Positions 56,590 through 64,000 of a stretch of 64,000 nucleotides of DNA are shown piece after piece. Where the stretch lies: NCBI RefSeq assembly GCF_000143415.4, contig NW_003314266.1, positions 2,689,010-2,753,009 on the forward strand. The letters are read 5' to 3'. The notes below the pieces were generated by a model. That model was not told the origin of the DNA. It did no database searches and saw only the letters and a list, made by a program, of their open reading frames with translations. A program made the position numbers and the translations under genes. Position 1 is the first letter of the stretch. Every line of letters begins with the position of its first letter. Source of the DNA: Selaginella moellendorffii (Eukaryota > Streptophyta > Lycopodiopsida > Selaginellales > Selaginellaceae).

Positions 56590-58915
56590 CTAGCTTATTG
56601 CCACAGCTATGGGACTTCGCACGCTGTGTTTTCCATCGTCCCAAGTGAGCGACGAGAAAGCCCATGGATTCGAAGCAATGGGCTCTTTTGAAGAACTCAG
56701 GGAGATCGTGACGTTGAAGGAGAGCTTCTCCCCCTGGTTCAAGAACTTGAGCTCCTGCGGAGAGACGGTGATGCTGAGCCGCGAATCGCTGGGAGCCTCC
56801 ACTCGTGCCTTGTAGATTGAGCTCGCATCGCCAACGTTTGTCACTGTTCGCGGGATCGTCGCACTCTTGACAACGCTGATGTTGAATCCGATGGAGGGAT
56901 AGTTGAGGCTGGCGGGAGTGCTGGTGCCGTCGGGGCAGGAGGTAGCAGTGTCTCCTGTGATGTTTTGGACTTGCTTGGAGGAGTAGCCGGTGCTGCAAAG
57001 GTAGAGGATGTAGTCCGAGATAGCCGTCTCGTAGACCAATCCCGGATCGATGGCTTTCATCGGCTGGATCACTCCGGCACCAATGCTGAAGGAGTCTCCT
57101 GGCGATCCGTCGCTCTCTGTGATGGGCTTGCCGGTGTTGTCGAGATACCTCGCTGCGTACGAGAAATAGCATCAGTCACTTCTCGTTCCTATTTGTAATT
57201 TCTTACCTGTTGTCATGATCGCGGACTTGATCGCCGCCGGACTCCAGCTTGGATGAATCGACTTGACGAAAGCAGCCGTACCGGTTGCGTGAGGACAGGC
57301 AAAGGAAGTTCCCGACGCGATAGCAAAGTTGGTACGCACGAACGTCCCATTTGGATCCATTGCTACGCTTCCACCGCTCCATGCTGCCAAGATGCTCACG
57401 CCTGGAGCACTCACGTCCGGCTGAGAAAGTGTTCTTCAAGACCAAAAAAAAAAAAAAGACAAAGAACATATACCTTTATAATGTCGGGACTGATAATGTT
57501 CGGTCCTCTGGAAGAGAAGTCTCCAGCCACCGGTGCGGGCTTTATAGGAAACCGTGTCGAGTTTCTGGGAAAACAAAGTATCAGTCACGTAACCAACGTA
57601 GAAATATAGACTCACGGCGTGATCTCTCGATCGATGGAGCTGGCACCAACAGTAAGTATCCAAGGAGCTATGTTGGTCACTGTTCCTTTGATCGGCCCAG
57701 AGTTTCCACAAGCACACGAGACTAAGATGCCTTTCTCCAATGCATGGAAGGCACCAATCGCGATAATGTCGACGTTATACGGCAGAGGTACGTCGCCAAG
57801 CGAGAGCGATATCACGTCTACTCCATCGTGAATTGCGTCGTCTAGAGCCGCTACAATGTCGATATCGTAGCACTGGAAAGTCCAGCACACCTTGTACGCA
57901 GAGATCCTGGCACTGCGAAGACCACCTCTAGCAGTTCCTGAAGCTAGTCCTTCCATGCTCGCGTTGGCCACTGCCATACCAGCCCCAATGGAAGCTGTGC
58001 CCGTTCCATGGCCATCAAAGTCTCTAGGATTGCTGTATGCCACCGAAGCGTTTGGGGACAGGCCGGCTCTGTAGTATTTCGCACCTATGACTTTCCTGGC
58101 GATATGATACACACAAAATTCAGAAAAAGAAAGCGATGGAGTGGAGTGCGCGCAAAATGCCTCGTACCTGTTACAGTGTACTACCACTGAAGCGTTCGTT
58201 TTCGGATCATTGACGCAAGAGCCCTTCCATTTCGCCGGAACTGGTTTCATTCCATCGTCACGGAAGCTTTCGGATTCAGGCCATATACCTGTGCACTGTG
58301 TAAGAGTGTGATCCAGCAAATTTCTTCATACCTGTGTCAAGGACTCCAATTATTACATCACTGGAGTCCTCATCCAGAATTCTATGCTCGGACAACAGAC
58401 TTGCTGCTTTTGACTCTGCGTCAATCGGAAGGCCCAAGAAATCCCACGAGCGAGTTGTAAAGAGCCGACGAACTCTGTTGGGATGAACACTGAGAACTTC
58501 CGGCATTCCTACAGAACAGGAAAGAAACTGTTACGTAAGAGAGTACTAATGTTGCCAGCACGTACTGGATAGCTTATCAGCTTGTTCTTTTGTAAGTCTA
58601 GCTGAGAATCCGCTAAATACATACTTGTAACTATAGATCATCGCTGCCGAGGCCACCTCCATGCTAGAGACCAGAAAAGTAAAAAATCTTGGATCAGACT
58701 GCTACTATCAAACCTTCCGGTTGCTTTCACGAGAAGATCATAGTGAGTTGTGGTCAGTGTGTCGGCAGATATCCCCTTTTTACCTCCAAGGTACACAATA
58801 TACGGCTGCAAGACGTTTAATAATCAAAAGAAAGTAACAAGAAGCAAACCTTCAACGAGCTGGAAACATCTCCTTTGCAGCAACACACAAAGAACACAAA
58901 TAAGAAGAGCCGCAT
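56590..58915 (-). CDS. SBT: Subtilisin-like Ser protease (plant subtilase)
   Basis: ATG 58915 with signal peptide [13 protein letters not shown], then the I9 propeptide ([32 protein letters not shown]) split by short introns. Catalytic triad: Asp in [10 protein letters not shown] followed by GIWPES, His in [12 protein letters not shown], Ser in [17 protein letters not shown]. The C-terminal fibronectin-type domain includes [10 protein letters not shown] and [16 protein letters not shown] and ends at TAG 56592-56590. The protein would be secreted and self-processed; such proteases act in wall remodelling, peptide-hormone processing or defence. No frameshift is noticed. Length and layout fit the family. 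Confidence 0.92.
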
Positions 58916-59191
58916 TTTCGACTTTGTTCCACAAGCCCTCGAAGCAAGTGTATCGATTTGAATAAATCGACATTGACGGTGCGTCCTCACTGCAAGCAAC
59001 AAAAGTGAACTGTAGTATAGAGGATGCTCCTACAATATCCAAAAGCCTTGCACCAGATAAACAGTGTTAATGTTTCATAAAAGGTACCTTAGACGACAGG
59101 AGGGATAAGCTATTGCGACGTCTCACCGAGGTTGAAGGATGGGAATGAAAATACCAAGCACCTAGAAAACCATCAGCGTCGTGAAAGAGCT
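58916..59191. promoter_or_regulatory. Subtilase upstream region
   Basis: No clear TATA box is picked out. It separates the subtilase from the laccase remnant. Confidence 0.35.
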
Positions 59192-59905
59192 CTACAGAAC
59201 GAACGTACCGGGATGAGTAAGAATCTCACCCATCAAGCAGTGCCCAGGAGGATCCAAGAGATTAAACGTCGAAGCCAGTGACGAGTTGGAGTTCCCAAGC
59301 CCACGTCGGACCACGAAAAAGTCGAAACCATGGAGGTGCATGGGGTGAGATTCCGCTATCACAAGGCTGGTCCCTTGAGGAATAACCTGCATCCTCGTTC
59401 TATACTACCCCGGACAGCGTTGAGACTGGCAGGAGGAGTGTAGTCGAAGACAGGAGTCGGGTGGACGTAGCTTATGTTCATGGATGCTCCGGCCCGCCCC
59501 TCAGACCACTGGCAGCTTTCCTCTGGTGCGTCCGGAGGACAGCAGAGGACGTTCGTTATCAACACCTCATTTGTCGATTTCCGTAGAAACTTCTCCCGAG
59601 GCCCTGCACTTTGTCCTCAAACTCTGTCGCAAAAGCTACCTCGAAGTGGCCAGGAAGATCTGGTAAACTTGTCTCCGATGAGGCACCAACTTCGAGTATT
59701 GCGGAAGTTGTCGTGGTGTTGATCGATACAAGCGGAGCCACACTATATACTCAGCGGTGATCAGCCTTCTGGCCTGTTGCGATTGGTGTTGAGAGCTTCG
59801 ACATACGAGGCATCGATCTCGATCACTTGAAGCGTATGATTTGCTATACCAAAGATCATGGCGGCGTGTACCAGGCTTACCGAGAAGGACACCGAAGAGA
59901 TCCAC
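59192..59905 (-). pseudogene. Laccase-like multicopper oxidase remnant
   Basis: Minus-strand pieces in different frames keep the order of a laccase: FGIANHTLQVIEIDASYVEA (about 59860-59800), PPASLNAVRG region (about 59420), then the copper-site block ESHPMHLHGFDFFVVRRGLGN and FNLLDPPG (about 59350-59240). Stops and frame changes separate them, and N- and C-terminal parts including further copper ligands are missing. Sequence to about 60110 may hold more decayed parts. It is a gene relic, not functional. Confidence 0.7.
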
Positions 59906-61219
59906 GGCAGGCTCGTCAAAGTGCAGTGTCTTGGCGGCCTTGCACTCGAAAGCTACACCGATATGTTTTCGTGCAGCACGATGTCGTGTCCTGGATAGCA
60001 GCCACGAGAGGCAGGAAGTCTTTGACTACTTGCAAAGTCAGGGGGCTCACCTTTGAGCCTACATTGACCGTGGGGCGCCTGGCGCTCGATGCGCTGCTGC
60101 TTATGATCAACATCTACGCCGCTGCGAGGAAAACAAGAACCCTAAAAAGCGGGAAGGCACTCGGTTGCAGCATTTGCCAGGAATGCATAAATCTCGAAGT
60201 TAGCTACGACTTCTCAATGCAAGTGATCACGCTCCCCGGTTTGACCACTTGACTCTACGGTGCCCAGCGCAGGGGTCTTCTCAGCATAGCAACAACGACT
60301 GATGTTTTCTCAAAAAACTGGATTCCTAAGAGTAGCATATATAAAAAAATGGATGTTAGAATTCCCAAAGATTCTGATAGTGAAATTTTATTCAGAGGTT
60401 TACTTATTTCGTAATATACCAAAGTATGAAGCATGGGTAAAATATCTTAAAATATCTAAACATATTTTAGTAAAAAAAAAATTTAGCCAGATTAAATTTT
60501 AGGATTAGTGTGATTTAAGTCTAGAAACTTTAGCTTAGTCTAATCAAATAAATGTGAGTTTCTATTAATTGGAGGTTGTTAAATTTTTATTTAACTTTTC
60601 AAAAGTCATTTATAGAAGACCCAAAAATATTTATAACATATAAAACTTGTTTTAAAGTTATAATTTAGAATAAATTTTATAATTAATTAACTTTAAAGAT
60701 TATTTATACCAATGATCATAAATGAGAAGTTGAAGAACTTTTATGAGGAAGTTTTATAAATATAAATTTTAAGTAATTAAATTTATATAAAATACTTAAT
60801 TTTAACAAAATATTATTATTTAAACTTTAAATTTAAAGATATCATTTTCCTTTTAAGTATATAAAAATGTATAAATAAAATTTATTAGCTTAGCACCATA
60901 GTAGATATCATATCAAGTGCTACTCGATATAATATTAAAGTTTAGTGTTCAAATAATAATTTGATTAAATACAATTACCAAAAAATAATAGGGTTTTAAG
61001 TAGTGTCAACATAATATTTTGAAATATCAAATAAAGAAATAAAAAATTAAGATGAATATTCAAGAACTAAAAACTTAGTTTACTTTTTAAAAAGACGGAA
61101 TAAAAAATTATTTTGACAAACAAACTAAAATAAATTTTTATGTACTGAATAAGAAATATTAAACTTACATTTAAATCAAATAATATACCGCTATAACTTT
61201 ATTATTTAGAAAATCAACT
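59906..61219. other. Flank of the laccase relic, then AT-rich spacer
   Basis: 59906-60250 may contain the decayed 5' part of the laccase. From about 60300 to 61219 the sequence is very AT-rich. No gene is recognised. Confidence 0.4.
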
Positions 61220-61284
61220 TTCGTTGCCGGGAATTGAACCCGGGCCTTTTGGGTGAGAGCCGAATATCCTGACCGACTAACGGA
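61220..61284 (-). pseudogene. Worn tRNA-Glu (CTC) gene
   Basis: On the minus strand TCCGTTAGTCGGTCAGG starts a tRNA-Glu-like sequence with anticodon loop GGCTCTCACCC (anticodon CTC) and a nearly intact T arm (CCCGGGTTCAATTCCCGG). The D arm is short by several bases, and the acceptor end reads CAACGAA where CAACGGA is expected. The total is 65 nt, against about 72 for a functional tRNA. It is therefore probably a pseudogene, perhaps a plastid or nuclear tRNA copy. Confidence 0.65.
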
Positions 61285-61369
61285 TGTAAACTTAGCTTTT
61301 AAAAGGTAAATCCTGATGTAATCTTATATTAGACTAATCTAAACTTCCAGTTTGACGACCAAGGTTCTG

Positions 61370-63226
61370 CTAATGTTGACTATTTGAGATGAGAACTTGG
61401 CATACACGAAACTCTTCGTGCTCGTCTCCCATTCTCTCGAGCACAAGAGCAGCCCTGTCCATCTCTCCCAATTCACACAGCTTCTCTATCAGCTTGACAA
61501 AGGTGGCTGGATCCGGCCTCGCTGATTCCACCGCCCGAGTAACTTGGAGCATCACCATGAAGGCGTGCACGATCTGTCCAGCGCTGCAAAGCCCCTGGAT
61601 CAAAACGCTGTAAGTGGTCGAGTCCGGAAGGCTTCCCTCGGCAATCATCTCCTCGAGGACCCTCTCCGCCTCGTCCATCCTGCCGAGCTTGCAAAACCCC
61701 TCCACAAGGCTGTTGTAAGTCGCGGTGTTTGCTCGGCACCCCTCCTCCGCCATCACCGTGAGAAATCTGGAAGCCAGATCCATCTCTCCGGTTTTGCAAA
61801 GCCCCGCGACGTAGGCATTGCACACCAGGAGATTGGGAGCGTAGCCACACACCACCAGCTGCTCCAGGAACGCTCGAGCTTCCACCATTCTCCCCATCTC
61901 TGCAAACTTCTGGACCATGATGCTGTAAGTCACGAAGTTTGGCTTGCACTTGCTGCGCGCCATCGTTTCCAGGAGCTCGGCGGCGCTGTCCATCTGATCG
62001 GTGTTGCAGAACAGCTCCAGTAGCGCGTTGAAGGTGACGATGGTCGGGCAGAATCCCATCTCCACCATTATGTCCGTCATGCCGAGCGCTTCCTCAGGCC
62101 GTGCCGCCTTGCAGAAGGCGTGGAGGATCAAGTTGAGCGTGAGAATGTTGGGCTCGATGTTCCTGAGAAGCATAGTCTCCATCACCTTGCATGCCTCGTC
62201 CGGCTTCCCGGATTTGCAGAGAAACTCCACCACCGGATTGAAAGTCACGGCTGTCAGAGCAAAACCAGCGCTTTCCATCACTCCCATGAGCTCGAAAGCC
62301 TCGTCGAGCAGGCCAGCTTTGCCGAGGCCCGTGGCCATCGCGTTGTAAGTCACCCGGTTTGGAGCCACGCCTCGCTTGGCCATGGCCTGGAGCTCTTCAC
62401 GGGCCTCCTGGATCCTCCCGGAGCTACACAGCGCATCGATGAGCGTGTTGTAGGAGACGCTGTTGGGCTTGCAATCCATCCGGTGGAGATGGCTCTTGGC
62501 CTCGTCCACAAGCCTGGCCTCGGAGAAACCTTTGAGCATGAGGTTGTGGAGAACGACCAAGCTCCCGGGGCTCATCCCTGTATCCTTGAACTCCGCCACA
62601 AGCCTCTTTGCCTCATCAAACTCCCCGGCAAGGCAGTGGCCGTGGACTAGAGTTCCATACGTGAACTCGCTGTGCACGAACTCCCCCAGAGTTTTTCGAT
62701 CTAGCATCTCTCTCACTTGGTGGATTTTCCCGGCCTTGACAAGCGCATTGAGCAGGCAATTGTATGCCACCGTGTTGGGCTTGTAGCAAGCTTCTCTGGT
62801 CAGCCACTGGAAGAATGCAAGAGCAGCGTCCGGATCTTTCGTTCTTTGCAAGATCTTGCACACTGCAATGTGGCTGAAATAGAGGCCTTGGAATGTGGCT
62901 AAACTCCCCACCAGAATTCCTTCCGGAAGCCTCGATTCGAGAAACTTGCAAATCTCTGTCACCGAGTCTTCGTCCACTGCCGCGATGCCGACTGGAGGAT
63001 CGAGCTCGCCAGGCTGCCGCTCCTGCGATTTCCTCTTCCTCCTGTATCGAGATTTCTTACCTGGTCCCTGGCTTGATAATATTTGCTCCTCGGCAGCAGT
63101 GGCACTGGCATTCTTCCGGAAGCTCACATTTTGCTGGACGGCCTGCGCGCTGCAAGAAACCGGAGCCAAAGATGTCGAGGATGAGCTCGCGATCGCCACC
63201 GGAATGGCGCCGGCTAGCAGCGCCAT
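61370..63226 (-). CDS. Intronless P-class PPR protein, probably plastid
   Basis: ATG 63226, 618 residues. The N terminus is Ser/Ala-rich (MALLAGAIPVAIASSSSTSL), consistent with plastid or mitochondrial targeting. After a basic stretch (KKSRYRRKRKSQE) come about twelve 35-residue repeats of P type, each with the pattern VTYN-x-L-x-x-G-x-CKxGxxxEA (for example NTVAYNCLLNALVKAGKIHQ, RVTYNAMATGLGKAGLLDEA, ATYNSLVEGFCKLGRMDEAE). No E or DYW extension follows. P-class proteins usually stabilise, cleave or help translate single organellar transcripts. The start codons of this gene and the divergent Ycf20-like gene are only 49 bp apart. Confidence 0.9.
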   Translation of the reverse strand: MALLAGAIPVAIASSSSTSLAPVSCSAQAVQQNVSFRKNASATAAEEQILSSQGPGKKSRYRRKRKSQERQPGELDPPVGIAAVDEDSVTEICKFLESRLPEGILVGSLATFQGLYFSHIAVCKILQRTKDPDAALAFFQWLTREACYKPNTVAYNCLLNALVKAGKIHQVREMLDRKTLGEFVHSEFTYGTLVHGHCLAGEFDEAKRLVAEFKDTGMSPGSLVVLHNLMLKGFSEARLVDEAKSHLHRMDCKPNSVSYNTLIDALCSSGRIQEAREELQAMAKRGVAPNRVTYNAMATGLGKAGLLDEAFELMGVMESAGFALTAVTFNPVVEFLCKSGKPDEACKVMETMLLRNIEPNILTLNLILHAFCKAARPEEALGMTDIMVEMGFCPTIVTFNALLELFCNTDQMDSAAELLETMARSKCKPNFVTYSIMVQKFAEMGRMVEARAFLEQLVVCGYAPNLLVCNAYVAGLCKTGEMDLASRFLTVMAEEGCRANTATYNSLVEGFCKLGRMDEAERVLEEMIAEGSLPDSTTYSVLIQGLCSAGQIVHAFMVMLQVTRAVESARPDPATFVKLIEKLCELGEMDRAALVLERMGDEHEEFRVCQVLISNSQH

Positions 63227-63275
63227 GGCACATTCTTCGCTAGGGTTCTTCCCTGGCTAGGGTTTTTGGGATCGC
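63227..63275. promoter_or_regulatory. 49-bp divergent intergenic region with telo boxes
   Basis: Contains tagggttcttccctggctag and ggtttttggg. The reverse complement reads aaaaaccctag, a telo-box core, and the motif is repeated. Both start codons abut it, so transcription start sites must be very close, or lie inside the opposite gene. Confidence 0.6.
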
Positions 63276-63773
63276 ATGGCGGCATTTGTCTGTTCTTCCC
63301 CAATCCTGCTCTACAATCCCCCGATTCGTCCACACCAGCGATCCAGCATCGTCACGAGAACACTACGAACCGATGGCGCCAGTAGCAGCAACGGATTCAG
63401 CGAGGATCCACTGAGAAGACGCGGGAGCGGCAATAATCCCATCTCCACTCGTCTCGGGCAGCTGCTGGAAGCGAGAAGGATCGATCTGCTGGAGCGATTC
63501 CGGGAGATCCGACGCAATTTGCCGCTCAAAGTGTTCTTGCTGCTGCTGGGATTCTACTCGGCCAACGCACTGGCCACGGTGCTGGGGCAAACAGGGGACT
63601 GGGACGTGCTGGTGGCCGCGATCATCGTGGCTGTAACCGAAGGCATTGGATTTCTCATGTATAAGATGCCGCCCGTGACGGAGAAGCTGCGATTCCTGGT
63701 GAGAATGCTGAATTACTGGAAAGCCGGCCTCTCCTTTGGTCTCTTCGTCGACGCATTCAAGCTTGGAAGCTAA
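63276..63773 (+). CDS. ycf20-like: Ycf20-like plastid membrane protein
   Basis: 165 residues, intronless, starting [16 protein letters not shown] with a Ser/Arg-rich stretch typical of a transit peptide up to about residue 55. The conserved part holds [20 protein letters not shown], then hydrophobic segments [20 protein letters not shown] and [19 protein letters not shown], and [23 protein letters not shown], the hallmark end of Ycf20/DUF565 proteins. These are thylakoid proteins; a Chlamydomonas member affects thermal dissipation of light energy. The gene is nuclear here, as in other land plants. Confidence 0.88.
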   Translation: MAAFVCSSPILLYNPPIRPHQRSSIVTRTLRTDGASSSNGFSEDPLRRRGSGNNPISTRLGQLLEARRIDLLERFREIRRNLPLKVFLLLLGFYSANALATVLGQTGDWDVLVAAIIVAVTEGIGFLMYKMPPVTEKLRFLVRMLNYWKAGLSFGLFVDAFKLGS

Positions 63774-63882
63774 GAACCCTAAAAACAGAGGGGTACTTCC
63801 TAGGCCGGTGTGCTAGAGCTTATATTAATAGCAAACTATAAAAATATAGTAACCTTTCCATAGTGATAGTATTTCGATTGCA

Positions 63883-64000
63883 ATGAAGAAGAAAGAGGTG
63901 ATATTTTCTGGGATGATCGTTCTCCTTGTTCTAGCGTATGGAGTTCTTCTTCTGTACGCTGTGACCGTCCATCTCACCGTGAGGCACTACGTGAATTTCA
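63883..64000 (+). CDS. Start of a membrane-anchored ORF (partial)
   Basis: ATG 63883 opens MKKKEVIFSGMIVLLVLAYG followed by LLLYAVTVHLTVRHYVNF, running off the window. Basic start and one long hydrophobic run suggest a signal anchor or signal peptide. The upstream sequence is AT-rich with aactataaaaatatag near 63835 as a possible TATA box. Too short to name. Confidence 0.45.
   Translation, partial: MKKKEVIFSGMIVLLVLAYGVLLLYAVTVHLTVRHYVNF

Noticed and set aside
62120-62650. Plus-strand ORF of 176 codons
   Set aside because: Shadow of the PPR repeats at 61370-63226.

Overview
This is land-plant nuclear DNA and the best fit is a lycophyte of the Selaginella type. Most genes are cut by many very short introns (about 48-80 bp), intronless PPR genes are present, and the set mixes plant-only families (LBD, subtilase, Ycf20-like, uridine-kinase/CYTH protein) with a BK/Slo-type K+ channel that, to my knowledge, flowering plants lack. 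The species call is inference. A run of exactly 100 N (24866-24965) marks a scaffold gap.

1-26.9 kb is gene-dense and about 50% GC. In order: first exon of a polyamine oxidase paralogue (minus), a complete 9-exon polyamine oxidase (minus), a SCO copper chaperone (minus), two small candidate genes (plus), an unrecognised 10-exon gene (minus), a 48-residue two-exon gene (plus), an intronless PPR gene (plus), a BK-like channel (minus), glyoxalase I (minus), COX15 heme A synthase (plus), a TTM1/2-like protein (plus), and an importin-13-like karyopherin (plus) that spans the gap.

27-45.5 kb is AT-rich and repeat-laden. It holds worn Ty3/gypsy pol pieces, a long-armed foldback element, a small LTR element (TRIM type), one intact AT-rich B-lectin ORF, a 7.3-kb chromodomain Ty3/gypsy element with both LTRs and target-site duplications, and a heavily mutated copy of part of the importin gene, interrupted by those insertions. 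The damage is mainly C-to-T and G-to-A, as expected from deamination of methylated cytosine.

45.5-64 kb is gene-dense again: an AGC kinase with an N-terminal PH/TH1-like region (plus), an LBD27-type transcription factor (minus), PIG-A (minus), a plant-specific unknown (plus), PIG-S (plus), an intronless kinase (minus), a subtilase (minus), a laccase remnant (minus), a worn tRNA-Glu (minus), a P-class PPR gene (minus), a Ycf20-like gene (plus) and the start of a membrane-anchored ORF (plus, cut by the window edge).

Functional links: SCO and COX15 both serve cytochrome c oxidase assembly, and PIG-A and PIG-S serve the first and last steps of GPI-anchor addition. These pairings may be chance. 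Exon boundaries were read by eye from frame continuity, GT/AG sites and remembered family alignments; expect errors of one or two bases in places.
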